Origin: SZUA-370 sp034003955
GTDB taxonomy: Bacteria > Spirochaetota > Spirochaetia > Treponematales > UBA12059
NCBI GenBank assembly: GCA_034003955.1
Contig: JAVEXO010000018.1
Span: 1-48,466 of the forward strand
DNA length: 48,466 nucleotides
Direction of reading: 5' to 3'
Shown: positions 16,546 to 27,900 of the stretch, piece after piece
Numbering within the stretch: position 1 is the stretch's first letter
Layout: each line of letters begins with the position of its first letter
Notes under the pieces: model-generated
Seen by the model: the letters and a program-made list of their open reading frames with translations, nothing else
Database searches by the model: none
Told to the model about the DNA's origin: nothing
Made by a program: the position numbers and the translations under genes

Positions 16546-19031
16546 ATGTCCTCTATACAGTATTTTGACCGCGACTCAAACTCGGTAAAACGCTGAGCCA
16601 GGCCGGGGATCAAGGCTGCGGCCGCCACCGCATCCCCCTTGCTGGCCTGCGTCTCTATGAGCATTGCCGCATCCCCCAAGGCCTTGGCGGACAGGCTCCA
16701 GGCCGCACCCTTTATAGAATGGGCAATCTCCCTCATCGTCTTGTCGTCCCTGGCCTGGGCGGCAGCCTGCATGTCTGCCAATTGCGAACGTGTCTTTGTT
16801 GAGAATCTGCCTAGCAGGGATACCACCGTATCCCGTTTGCCAAGGAATGTCTCCACGAGGGTGTTAAAGTCAAAAACATCCATATCCATGTCTTCACAAC
16901 CTATGGGCGGAGGAGAGGCAATAACCGGTCTGCTGGCCTCCGTCACCTTCTGGGCCCAGAAGCCTAGCATCGCGGCCAGATCGGCCTTCTTGAATGGCTT
17001 TACAAGCACGTCGTTCATGCCAACCTCTATGCATTTATCACGCTCGCCCTTCAAGGCGCTGGCCGTTACTGCTATGATTGGTTTGTCAAAGCCACGCTCC
17101 CGCAAGGCTCGAGCCGCCTCGTATCCATCCATCCTTGGCATGAAGATGTCCATCAGTACCAAGTCAAAATCAGCGTTTGCGGCTTTTGAAAGCGCCTCCA
17201 CACCATCGTTGGCAACGCTCACCTCGCAGCCCAGTTTCTCAAGCAAGACGCCAAACAACTCCTGATTTACCATATGATCCTCAGCCAGCAACACAGAAAG
17301 CCCAAGACCAGAATCCAGAGCCTTACCATCAGGTTCCATTCGCTCATCTTCCTCCACGGGCTCAAGATCAACTTCGTCACATAGAGCCCGTTGTATGACT
17401 TCATACAGCTCATCTGGGTTTATTGGTTTGGCGGCATAGCCGTTGAACCATTGGAGCAACTTCATCTTGGTGTCCTGCCCTATGTCACCCTCTGGAACAA
17501 GGAGGACGAGGCGAGCATCATTTATAAGTTTATCAGCCGTAATCTCGGCGGCAAGTCTCCACCCATCCATGCCAGGCATGTTCTGATCCACCAGACATGC
17601 CGAATAGGGCTTGCCGCCCTGAGCCGCCTTTCTCATGGCGACGAGAGCTTCCTGCCCGGAGCTGGCTCCATCGGCCTCAAGCCCAAAACCTGACACGACT
17701 GTTCTGGTGTATTCCAGGGCTAGAGCGTGGTCATCTATGACGAGTACACGGGCAAAAGCAAGTCTTTCGCTATCAGGACGTTGCGGTCGCTGAAGCAAGG
17801 ACCTCGGGGCGTGAAGTGGCAGTTCTACAGAAAACCTGGATCCCCTTGGCTCATTTGGATCGCAGCGTATGCTACCATCCATGGCGTCTACAAGATACTT
17901 TGATATTGCCAGACCTAGTCCGGTGCCACCCTGTGTCTTGGCTCCCGATGAAGCCTGTGTAAACGGCGTGAACAGCTTATTACGAATAGAATCTGGTATT
18001 CCCGGTCCTGAGTCGGCTATGACCAGTCGTATGGCCCGCCGTGCCGAGCCTGACGGCCAGGCCTCAGCCACAGGATTGCTGTCTGCATGGTTAACGCTCC
18101 TGGCTATAATCACTATCTCACCGGCGTGGGTAAACTTGACGGCATTTTTAAAGAGATTAACGACTATCTGCCTGATGCGGCCCGGGTCTCCATGGACGAT
18201 ACGAGGTAGATCGTCATCCACGTCTAGTATGACCTCGAGGGATTTCTTGTGTGCGTCCAAGATTATAAGATCTATAGCCTGTCTGAGCATGAAACGAAGA
18301 TCGAAGTCTATGGTATCGAGTTCCAGCTTGCCCGCCTCGATCTTGGAGAAGTCGAGCACATCGTTTATGAGACCGAGGAGCACATCGGCCGAGAATCGAA
18401 CCGTTCTGGTATAATCGAGCTGCTCCTTGTCGAGCCTCGTCTCTCCCAAAAGCTCTGTCATTCCCAGGATGGTCTGGATGGGAGTCCGTATCTCATGGCT
18501 CATGTTAGCCAGGAACTGGCTCTTTGTCTCGGTGGCTCGTTCAGCCTCCTCCTTGGCAGAGAGGAGACCTCTCTCCTTTAGCTTCTGCTCGGTAACGTCA
18601 AGGAACGAGCAACTGAGCCATCTCACGTTCTGTTCCCGCCCCAGGTTCTTAGGCAAGTGGGATTCAGGCCTCTGCCGGGCAAGGGACACGCTCGAGCCAT
18701 CCAAACCGGCGAGGGTATCCAGGGGCGACAGCGTAGTCCGTATCCACAGCCTCTTTCCAGACGCGCTTCTGATGCCAGCCTCGACAGTAGCCACTCCCAT
18801 CCTGCCGAGCAACACCTCATTGACATAGTAGGAATACCCGAATGACTCACGCTCTTCTAGCCAATCGAACAGAGGCACCGCCAGATTCTCGGGTACAAAA
18901 CCCGCCAGTTCGGTGAACAATGCCTCGAAGGAGGCGTTCCATAAAGCCGGTATACCCAGCGCGTTGAGTATTATCACGGGTTGAGGGGTCTGTTCAAACA
19001 CCGCCCTGTAGATACTGTCCGGCAGACCCAT
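16542..19031 (-). CDS. Hybrid sensor histidine kinase (PAS-HisKA-HATPase-REC-REC-HPt)
   Basis: 829 residues from the ATG at 19031, preferred because AAAGGAG lies five bases upstream; an ATG 24 bases earlier has no such site. No membrane segments, so it is cytosolic. Domains in order: PAS (about 5-150, LWNASFEALF), HisKA with SQFLANMSHEIRTPIQTILG (phospho-histidine about 179), HATPase with NLFKNAVKFT and DSGPGIP, a first receiver (VLVIDDHALALEY, VDQNMPGMDG, AAKPI) in which the switch threonine is replaced by valine (LLVPEG), a second complete receiver (LLAEDHMVNQ, LMDIFMPRMDG, VTASA, VKPF), and a C-terminal HPt with AHSIKGAAW. A full phosphorelay is therefore present in one chain. It lies 37 bases after the double-receiver regulator, a likely partner. 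Confidence 0.93.
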   Translation of the reverse strand: MGLPDSIYRAVFEQTPQPVIILNALGIPALWNASFEALFTELAGFVPENLAVPLFDWLEERESFGYSYYVNEVLLGRMGVATVEAGIRSASGKRLWIRTTLSPLDTLAGLDGSSVSLARQRPESHLPKNLGREQNVRWLSCSFLDVTEQKLKERGLLSAKEEAERATETKSQFLANMSHEIRTPIQTILGMTELLGETRLDKEQLDYTRTVRFSADVLLGLINDVLDFSKIEAGKLELDTIDFDLRFMLRQAIDLIILDAHKKSLEVILDVDDDLPRIVHGDPGRIRQIVVNLFKNAVKFTHAGEIVIIARSVNHADSNPVAEAWPSGSARRAIRLVIADSGPGIPDSIRNKLFTPFTQASSGAKTQGGTGLGLAISKYLVDAMDGSIRCDPNEPRGSRFSVELPLHAPRSLLQRPQRPDSERLAFARVLVIDDHALALEYTRTVVSGFGLEADGASSGQEALVAMRKAAQGGKPYSACLVDQNMPGMDGWRLAAEITADKLINDARLVLLVPEGDIGQDTKMKLLQWFNGYAAKPINPDELYEVIQRALCDEVDLEPVEEDERMEPDGKALDSGLGLSVLLAEDHMVNQELFGVLLEKLGCEVSVANDGVEALSKAANADFDLVLMDIFMPRMDGYEAARALRERGFDKPIIAVTASALKGERDKCIEVGMNDVLVKPFKKADLAAMLGFWAQKVTEASRPVIASPPPIGCEDMDMDVFDFNTLVETFLGKRDTVVSLLGRFSTKTRSQLADMQAAAQARDDKTMREIAHSIKGAAWSLSAKALGDAAMLIETQASKGDAVAAAALIPGLAQRFTEFESRSKYCIEDM

Positions 19032-19068
19032 GGCCACTCCTTTCAATAGTACCATGTTCTATAAAACA

Positions 19069-20349
19069 CTAGAAATTGGCCTTGAGTATCTCCAGGGTCT
19101 TCCTGAGAATATGCTCTGGTTTGAGCGGCTTTACAAGGTAACTCTTGACGCCGGCCTTGAAGGCTTTTACGACAGATTCACGCTGGGTGATGGCTGACAA
19201 TACTATGATAGGCATGTCCAGGTCCTGTGCCCTTAGCTCGGCAAGAACACCGAAGCCATCGACCTCAGGCATACGAAGGTCAAGGAACACAAGATCAAAG
19301 ACCCTTGAGCGCACGGCCGTTAGAAACTCCCTGCCATTGGAGAAGGTGTGTACCTTTGCGTCTATGGCCTCGAAGGTAGTCTTCAAGAGTTCCTGGATGA
19401 CGAAGTCATCATCGACAACCGCTATGGAGAGTCCTTCTCCTAGATGCCTGGCAGCCGCCATGGAGAAGACAGGGGTTGTCTTCTCAGCCTCGAAGCGCAT
19501 CTCCACCGACTCACCACCGGATGCTGAACCCTGGGTGGATAGTATTCTATCGTTTATTATGGATGCCTTGTCCTCCGGTGCTTCGGCGGCCCTGGCCGCG
19601 TCGGCTACCAATCCATCCAGGGCGTACTCGAGGTTGGCCACCACCTCTATTTCGGCAAACTCCGGCCTGCCTGCTACGAATTCCTTGACGAAGGCAGATC
19701 GCGTAAGAACCTTCACATGCTTTAGCTTTGCTCTGGATGATTCCACTATCGTCTGAAGAAGAGCCTCCAGATTGGGACCGTCTATGAACGATAGCTCCAT
19801 GTCAGAAAGCATGAGGAGTACTCGTGGCTTCTGTATTGCATACAGATTGAGAAGCTCGCGGATCTTGAAGTGCAGCAGATCAACCTTCTCACGATTGATA
19901 CCCTTGGCGAGCTCTACGAAGACTATGTTGTCATTGACATGCGTCTCGAGGATGCATGGAGTCTTGTCTACCTCGAAGCGTCTACCGGTTATTTCCGATA
20001 GTATCTGATAGAAGGCATCCATCTTTATAGGCTTCATGAACACCTTGCGTATATTATATTTAACAAGTTCAAGGAGGCGGTTCTTATCTATCTTCTGTGC
20101 CGTCAATACTACCGGGATGGCCGCAGTGTTGGGGTTACGCGCCTTCTCCTCCAGAACCTCCTTGCATGTCTTTCGCGTAAGGTGATAGTCCATCACAACA
20201 AGGTCAGGCAAATCGTTTCGCATCTTGGATATACCATCCAAGCCGTTTATGGCTACCTCCGCCTCTAGGCCGGACTTGATGAGGCGCGACTTGAGGTATT
20301 CACGGAACAATTCCGATTCGTCAATTATAAGAACACTCTTGTTAGCCAT
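19069..20349 (-). CDS. Double-receiver response regulator with a central STAS-like region
   Basis: 426 residues, ATG with GGGAGG upstream, overlapping the pfkA stop by 8 bases. The N-terminal receiver (about 1-120) has the acidic pair IIDES, phospho-aspartate in VVMDYHL, threonine in VVLTAQ and lysine in FMKPIK. The C-terminal receiver (about 305-426) has VVDDD, FLDLRMPEVDG, VLSA and LVKPLKPEH. Between them (about 130-250) lies a segment with strand-helix alternation reading NIVFVELAKGINREK, PRVLLMLSDMELSFIDGPNLEALLQTI and KHVKVLTRS, which resembles a STAS/anti-sigma-antagonist fold; the short linker (250-300) looks disordered. No DNA-binding output domain is present, so it probably acts through protein contacts with the neighbouring hybrid kinase. 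Confidence 0.85.
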   Translation of the reverse strand: MANKSVLIIDESELFREYLKSRLIKSGLEAEVAINGLDGISKMRNDLPDLVVMDYHLTRKTCKEVLEEKARNPNTAAIPVVLTAQKIDKNRLLELVKYNIRKVFMKPIKMDAFYQILSEITGRRFEVDKTPCILETHVNDNIVFVELAKGINREKVDLLHFKIRELLNLYAIQKPRVLLMLSDMELSFIDGPNLEALLQTIVESSRAKLKHVKVLTRSAFVKEFVAGRPEFAEIEVVANLEYALDGLVADAARAAEAPEDKASIINDRILSTQGSASGGESVEMRFEAEKTTPVFSMAAARHLGEGLSIAVVDDDFVIQELLKTTFEAIDAKVHTFSNGREFLTAVRSRVFDLVFLDLRMPEVDGFGVLAELRAQDLDMPIIVLSAITQRESVVKAFKAGVKSYLVKPLKPEHILRKTLEILKANF

Positions 20350-21694
20350 GCTCGCCTCCCTTGCCGTTGAGCATCGAGACCGTTTGCCCTGTCGCGTCTA
20401 TGGCATCCCTATAGAGGCTACCCTCGGGATCGACCTTGTTCCTGCGAGAAACCACGATGCCGATGGGTAGATGGACGAATTCATTGTTGACCATGCCAAT
20501 GAGTATGCGTGTCTTGCCGGCCAAGGCGGCGTGCACCGCATTGTTGCCTAGTCGCTCACAGTATACCGAGTCCATGGGGCAGGCGGGTGCGCTACGAATC
20601 ATGTAGCTAGGATCTATATACTTGAGATTTATTTCTATGTTTTTACCCTTGAAATATGTGTTGATGGCTTCCTTCAGGAAGACCCCGATGTCTCCGAGAC
20701 GCTTGTTACCCGAGGCGTCTAGCGCCTGTTCACTACCCTGCAAACTAGCGCCTACGAGCTCCTGTCCCGCGCCTTCTGCAACGACTATGACGGCATGATT
20801 CCTCGCCTGGAGACGTTTTTCAAGATGGGAGAGGAAACCGTTGGGGCCATCAATATCAAAGGATACTTCTGGTATCAGGACAAAATTTGCCTCGTGCGTC
20901 GCGAGAGCCGTATACACGGCTATGAAACCTGATTCTCGACCCATCAACTTGACCAGGCCCACACCATTGATAGATGAATGTGCCTCGGCATGGGCGGCCG
21001 TCACCGCAAAGGCAGCCTCCTCTACGGCTGTCTCGAAGCCAAAGGACCTATCAACAAACAGGATATCGTTGTCTATGGTCTTAGGTATGCCAACGACGGC
21101 CACCTTGAGCCTGCGCCTGTCTACCTCGTCGGCTATGGCCATTGCGCCCTTCTGGGTGCCATCTCCACCTATGGCAAACACGATGTTGAGGTTCATCCTC
21201 TCGATGGAGTCAACGATCTCCTTGGTACGCTCACCGCCACCACGGGAGGATCCCAGTATTGTTCCACCTATCTTGTGGATGTCGTCGACAATATCGGGGT
21301 TGAGTTCCTTGACAGGTAGCCTATACTCCGAAAGGAATCCCTTATAGCCATAGCGTATACCTGAGATGCGCCTGACGCCATACCGGTTCCAGAGGCATCG
21401 TACCACGGCCCGAATGACATCGTTGAGGCCCGGGCACAAACCGCCACAGGTGATGATACCCGCATGGACATGAGCTGGATTGAAGTACAGGTATTCCCGA
21501 GGGCCGGCCTGCTCTATGAGCCCTGCATCTCCCGTAAGGTTGCCTGTTGCCTTGCCTCCCGGGCTCCACCATATCCTGTCATCATCGTCGACATAATTGG
21601 CTATGGCATCCCCCGCGGCGCTGGAGAAGCTTAAGGGTGAACGAACCGAACGCTCGCCGAGGTCGGGAACACTGAAATCAAAATCATGGCTCAT
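20342..21694 (-). CDS. pfkA: 6-phosphofructokinase, long trypanosome/plant-like type
   Basis: 450 residues from the ATG at 21694, with AAAGGAAG four bases upstream. It phosphorylates fructose 6-phosphate in glycolysis. Motifs are AGIITCGGLCPGLNDVIR (nucleotide loop), FAIGGDGTQKGA, GIPKTIDNDI (catalytic), and KLMGRESGFIA. GGDGT rather than GGDD points to ATP as phosphoryl donor, while PKTIDND is shared with PPi-dependent enzymes. The combination and the 450-residue length match the group that includes trypanosome PFK and one of the two PFK homologues of spirochaetes. The donor remains to be assayed. It is the first gene of a minus-strand operon with the regulator, hybrid kinase and rnhB. Confidence 0.9.
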   Translation of the reverse strand: MSHDFDFSVPDLGERSVRSPLSFSSAAGDAIANYVDDDDRIWWSPGGKATGNLTGDAGLIEQAGPREYLYFNPAHVHAGIITCGGLCPGLNDVIRAVVRCLWNRYGVRRISGIRYGYKGFLSEYRLPVKELNPDIVDDIHKIGGTILGSSRGGGERTKEIVDSIERMNLNIVFAIGGDGTQKGAMAIADEVDRRRLKVAVVGIPKTIDNDILFVDRSFGFETAVEEAAFAVTAAHAEAHSSINGVGLVKLMGRESGFIAVYTALATHEANFVLIPEVSFDIDGPNGFLSHLEKRLQARNHAVIVVAEGAGQELVGASLQGSEQALDASGNKRLGDIGVFLKEAINTYFKGKNIEINLKYIDPSYMIRSAPACPMDSVYCERLGNNAVHAALAGKTRILIGMVNNEFVHLPIGIVVSRRNKVDPEGSLYRDAIDATGQTVSMLNGKGGEHG

Positions 21695-21842
21695 CAAACT
21701 TCCTTTACATAGTCATACATCTATATAATCAACAAACAATTACATTGGTACTATCATGAAAGTTCGTATGCAAGTATAGCCGAAGCGTGAGGCTTCCTCA
21801 ATCTGGGGATGCAAACAGCTCAAAACAATAAAAACTACAATC

Positions 21843-21870
21843 TTAACGGACATACTTGTCGATATATGAT
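21843..21870 (+). promoter_or_regulatory. Promoter candidate for the giant Ig-module gene
   Basis: TTAACG (21843-21848), a 16-base spacer and TATGAT (21865-21870) give a moderate sigma-70 match, with a leader of about 30 bases to the ATG at 21906 and a TTGGAG Shine-Dalgarno in front of it. The rest of the 211-base divergent gap to pfkA is AT-rich and holds a GAAGC/GCTTC mini-hairpin, with nothing else recognisable. Confidence 0.4.
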
Positions 21871-21905
21871 ATGTTGCATGTCAAAATTCTACTATTGGAG
21901 TCACG

Positions 21906-24900
21906 ATGGGATATAGAGCGATTCGAATAGCCTTGATTGTATCGGCGTTCGGCTTAAGCGTTTCTTCCCAGGCTCAAGAAGCCTCGACAAAACCAGGAAG
22001 CGAATATCGGGCCGTAGAAGGCCTGCAAAACTGGACCTATGAGTATGATATGAATGGGCTCAAGCCAGGAACCTATAACATACTAGCCAGGGCAATCGAT
22101 TCTGCAGGCAATGTATCATTCTCTACGCCATTCAATATGATACTCGACCCAGAGTCAGACCTCCCTAAAGTGAGCATCGTCAATCCACTACCAATGGTTA
22201 GGGTAGGTGCCGATCTTAACATCGTAGGAACCTGTGTAGACGACGATGCCGTTGCCTATGTAGAAGTACGGCTCGACGACGGTGATTGGCAACGGACTAA
22301 AGGCTCTGACTACTGGTCACTTTACTTACCAACATCGGGCGTTGCAGACGGCCTTCATACCATCGCTGCCAGAGGCATCGATTCTGGTGGACTAGCCGGC
22401 AAGGAAGCCAAGGTATCTTTCCATCTGGATAGGACAAAGCCCTTGCACGAGCTTAACTCCCCTGAGTTTGGCGCCATAGTGTCGGGAAAGGTTCGCATAT
22501 CAGGCTCCGTATACGATGCCAACGGCATCACCGACGTATCCTATTCCATCGATTCAGGACAAACCTGGTCGCCTCTACGCCGCTCCTATGACAAGAAAAG
22601 CAAGACGGCCAGCTTTACGCTGTCAATTGACAGCACAAAACTTCCTGACGGTCCCACCGTTCTATGGATCAAGAGTGTCGACGGGGTGGGCTCGGAGGGA
22701 TTTGCCGTATTCCTGTATTTCGTCGACAACACCAAACCAGAGCTTGTACTCTTGTCTCCCGCTACGGGCGAAACACTCAATGGCGTCTTCGATGTACGAG
22801 GCCGGGTCTACGATACTGTTGGCATACGATCGATGGAGTGGACATACGAGAAGGAATCCGGGGTGGTTGAAATGATACCGGGTAACCCTTACTTTAATCT
22901 GCAGTTCCGGGCTCCACCCAAGGCCGGCACGATACGTGTACGGCTCAATGTTGTCGATGTGGCCGGTAATTCCACGACCATGACCATTTCAAACCCTGTA
23001 GACCCAAAGGCCGACTTGCCCATCATTTCTATGCTTTACCCCACCTACGGCAGCAAAGTGGACGAGATACTCAGGGTCGTAGGCACGGCCAGGGACGATG
23101 ATGGCGTGGCCTCTGTCACCTGGAGAATAGACTCTGGTCAAGAATCGACAATACCATCGGACGGCGTATTCTCATTCTCAAGTGAGTCTATAACCAGCGG
23201 TCAGAGAACACTGTTCATGCGTGCCACAGACATAAACGGCTTGGATGGCCCTTGGTTTCAGACTCCCTTCACCTATATGGCTGCGGCTCCCCGTATCTAT
23301 ATTGATATGGCCAGCGACGCATCGGGGGATAGGGAAGCTAAAGCAGGCGTGAGCGTCTCAACCCTCGAAGGCCGCGCCTCCCTCAAAGGCCAGGTCAAGG
23401 CCAGTAATCCCTTATCAGAACTGAGCTACACCATCAACGGCGGCTTGCCTATGAAGCTGTCATTTTCAAAGACAGCCGATGGGGCGAGCTTTATAGTGCC
23501 TCTCCCTCCATCAGTACCAAGCGGCGTCCTCGATGTGTCAGTACAAGCCCTTGACTCCTTTGGAAAGTCTGGATCGATACGTCTCCCCATACTTGCTATA
23601 GACTATTCCAGGCCCAGAGTCGGTCCCCTCCTGGATTTTGGACTTGCAAGCGTTCCAGGCGTTGACGCCCCAGCCACAGTCATCATACGGCAGGATAGCC
23701 CGCTAATCGCTACCTTCGTCACACCCTTCGACGGTGAGAGCATACGCAGCGTCAGGCTTGAACCATCGACGAGCCTCGTATCCGCATCGTTTGATGGCTC
23801 AATAGTCAGCCTGTCTGCTACAGGACAAGGCGCTACGGCTCCAACCCTGGTCGTCGTCGAGACAGCCAGGGCTCATCGATTCGAATCTGGCCCTATGGTA
23901 TTCAAGACCGATAACCAGCCTCCCGACATAAGCATCCTTGAGCCTGCCCTGGGTACCTGGCTTGGTGGGCCAGCAAATCAGCTTGGTGCGGCTAACATTG
24001 TAATCGAGGCCCGTGATGGTGACAGGATACAATCCGTTGAATACTCGCTTGATGGCGGAGACTGGTTATCGCTGACGGGCGATGGCGATCAGTACCGAGG
24101 CACACTCGAAACATCGGGTGAATCGAGACCGGTACGAATGGATGTTAGAGCCACAGACAGGTCCGGCAATGTCACCCAGAGCGCCACGGCCTTCATGGTC
24201 GACTCCACTCCCCCCAAACCAGAACGCATTCTTCCTCGTCCAGGAGACGAAGTATCTGGGCCTACGCTCTTCGTCGTACAAGCGGGCGAGAAGATACCTT
24301 TTATACGTAGCCTGGAATTCGGTCGTCCAGACGCATACACTGCCTTGAACCCCGGCTCCGTGATTAGCTTCGTCGCCGACGTAGGAAGCGAACCACTCCT
24401 GCTCAGGGTCTCGGATCTGGCAGGCAACATAGGCGAAATCGATCTGCTCTCCGGGCTATCGGTAATGACAGAAAGCGCAAGCGCCCCCCCGTCTATCCAG
24501 TCTATAAAGACAAACGCCGAAGCCCTGGCCTCTGGCCTCGAGGGTTCGTACGCCGATTTCTCAGGCTCAGATGCCGTTGGTCCCCTGTCGTGGGCTGTCC
24601 CCATCGTAGACTCACCAGAAGGCGTCGATGTCTCTCTATTTCCTGACTACGCCATCAAGCCTATACGCGCCTCGGGACCGGTCTCTCTGAATGCGACCTT
24701 CAGGGGTGTATCGCCTGATCCAAAGAAGCCTATCGCTAGCTGGGGCTACCAGGCGGATGAAATAAACCAGACATTGAGCCTCAAGAAGGCCAGTGAACCC
24801 GATACCTGGACGGCCACGATAAAGCTGGCGGCAAGACCCGATGGGCCGGCTACCCTGTGGGTATCTATTCAAGACGTCACTAGAGGCAGGGTCTACGCCC

Positions 24901-27900
24901 TTGTATCTCTTGAGTATGACACGACACCCGCGAATATTGAAGTGCTCTCACCCCTGGCGGCATCGGGCAAGGCTTCATCAGCCGGCCCCTTCATGTTGGT
25001 GGTACGAGCCACGGATGCCTCTGGCATTGCCTCGCTCTCCTACGAGTCGGGGATCGACAAGGGTGATTTTAAACTGGCTCCCGGCTCAGGCGACGGTGCC
25101 ATAATGCTTGAATTCCCGGCTAAGGCCACATCCAGGGCCGTGATACTACGAGCCCTGGACGGCTCGGGTAACAAGTCTTCCTATAACGTGACAATTGCCT
25201 ATGATGCTGGCGAAGACAGGCCTACAATTGGCTACCTATTACCAAAAGACAGAGAGAGTCTTTCGGCCTATACCTCCTCTCCCGTCCTGCTCTATGCCAG
25301 TGATGACGATGGCCTCAGCCAGGCCAACCTGGTACTCGATGGCAAGCCGCTCCAGGCTATCGGCCCCGGACCCGTGTATGCACTGGAGACAGGGATTCTC
25401 GCCGCCGGCAAGCATACGCTGTCTGCTCGATCAATCGACAGCACGGGTAACCAGTCGGCGGCCGCTACTACCACCTTCCTTCAGGCGGGAACCCCTCCCC
25501 TTGTCACCGTGTCTTCCATTCTAAAGCCTTCAGAATCCGGTGCCATGCTCGAATCCTATGCGCCCGGTACAGCCTTGGCCTTCGATGGCAAGACGGCTCT
25601 TGTGGCTACGCTTAGTTCACCAGAAGGCTTGTCAAAGGTGGAACTATCCTATAACGGTGGTGTCTGGTCCTCGACGTCTATTCCTAAACCCGACCCTGAC
25701 GGAAGGTACACCATACGCTGTGTGCTACCATCCAGCCTGCCGTATGACAGGAATGTCCTGTCCCTCAAGGTGAGCGATGGCATTGGCGCCATCTCCGAGA
25801 CCTCCACATCATTCTACCGTGTCGTGGCTGCCCCCATGGCAGGTTCTGTCACCGGCGAGGGCATCTACCTGTACGACGATCGTCTGGTAGAGGGCATGAT
25901 ACTCATGGCTCCAGGGGAGACCCTGGAGGCTCTATGGTATGGTAGGCCCATACTGTCGGTATCTCTTGAGCCGGCTCTGGCCTATGCTGAGGCCCGGTTC
26001 GATGGATCAAGAATAAGCATACAGGCTAGCAAAGAAGGTGGAGCAGGCGATTACCCAGACACAGCGAGTGCTGTAAGCACTATCCGAGTCGAGACAATGG
26101 ATGGAGACGTCTTCCTCTCTTCTCCAATCCATATCGTCTCGGACTCAGGCTCTCCCGATATACTCGTATCGCAACCAATATCAGGGGCCCATGTCGGCGG
26201 CTCCTTCACGCTGAGCGGGACGGCCATAGACACCAACGATATTTCTATCCTGGAATGGTCAATGGACAATGGTTCCACATGGACCCGTATGGATACAGTC
26301 ACTACACCCGTCACTCCGGCAACTCCTGATCCTGACACCTTCCTTGCGACGCTTGGATCAGGCATCGAAGACGGAGCCTTAGGCATACTCGTACGTGCCA
26401 TCGACCGTGCAGGCAGAAACAGCGTCGCGCTGACGTCGGCCTGCAAGGATATTGTGCCTCCCACAATACACTTCGAGACGCCTCGTTCCGTCGATACGGT
26501 CAACGGAACCATACTCATCTCTGGCTATGTCCAGGATGATGTTTCTGTGGCCTCAATAGAACTGAGCGCTGATGGTACGATCTGGGAGGCTGTCGATACC
26601 AGACCACGGGGTTCGGCACCCATGGCTACCAGGCGTGTATCATTCAGCCGATTGTTAGACCTTGGTACCCTGCCCAGAGCCGGTGCAAGCCTGGCAATAC
26701 GGGCCATGGATGACTCAGGCAATGCCGCCATCGTTACACCACTGGAAACCGAGCCTCTTGCATTCATGCTCGACAATGAGGCCGACAAACCAGTCATACA
26801 AGTACAGATACCCTACGAGTCTGAGGTCATACGTTCCGATTTTACCGTTTCAGGCATGGCCTTCGATGACGACGGTATAGCAGAGTTATTCTGGAGGCTC
26901 GACGGCTCCGAATGGAACAGGCTCTCAGGTTCCAGTGCCTTCGCCGTACCTTTCAAGCTTGTGGATTGCAGCGACAACGAACATGTCTTTGAAGCATACG
27001 CCGTAGACCTTAACGGTGTTTCGGGTGAAGTCGCATCCCGATCCTTCAGGATCAGCCTGGAAGAACCGGTTGGCATGCTTTTATCACCAAACCTCGACTT
27101 TACGAACAAGGGAACCATTACACTTCGAGGCACGGCATCAGATGCAAACGGCATAGCGGAGGTGTCTGTGTCATTCGACAACGGAGCCACCTATAACAAC
27201 GCGAGCGGGAGCACAGACTGGACCTACAGCTTCGACACCAACACTATCCCTGACGGGGTACATAGCATCTATGTACGGCTGGTAGATGGCTATGAAACGC
27301 CAGGATTTGCGGCGGGACTCATAGCCGTTGACAATACAGCGCCTACGATATCCCTGGACTCGCCTTTAGACGGTGAAGAAGGCATAGCATCACTGACAGT
27401 CTCAGGCAGGCTAGGAGACGGCATAGCCGTACACAGTGCCAGTATTCAGGTCTCAAAAGTCGGCTCAGCGGATCCTGTGAGGATACTGGAGCTCAAGACT
27501 ACGAGCACGTTCAGGACAGAGCTTCCTGTATCAGATCTGGCTCCCGGCTGGTATAACATCAAGGCCATAGCCCTGGACAGGGCGGGCAACGCAGGCTACG
27601 ACACCAGAAACATACTCGTCATGGAACCGCGCCAGACAGACTACGCCGAGTTTATATTCCCCGCACAAGGAGAAGTGCTGTCCGGTCGATTCACGATAGA
27701 CGGACGCGTGGTCTCCTCTATGCCAATCGCCCGGGCGGCCATAACAGTAGATGGCCAACCCTACGATGTCGTAGAACTGGGAGACGGAGGCTGGTTCAGT
27801 CTGGCCATTGAGCCAGGAGCCATAGCCGATGGAGAGCGGACAATCCGCATAGAAGCCGTCACGTCTACGGGAGCGGCCATCACATCCCTTTCCAGATTGA

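Noticed and set aside
20841..21347. Plus-strand open frame of 168 codons opposite pfkA
   Set aside because: Antisense shadow of a strongly conserved pfkA coding region.
21780..21840. Possible cyclic-di-GMP-I riboswitch (a GGGGATGCAAACAGC stretch)
   Set aside because: It only loosely resembles the GGGACGCAAAGCC core; the paired stems and the partner tetraloop receptor could not be found, and no expression platform is visible before the giant gene.
24089..24604. Minus-strand open frame of 171 codons inside the giant gene
   Set aside because: Antisense shadow of the Ig-module array; composition is Ser/Pro/Arg-rich without any domain pattern.
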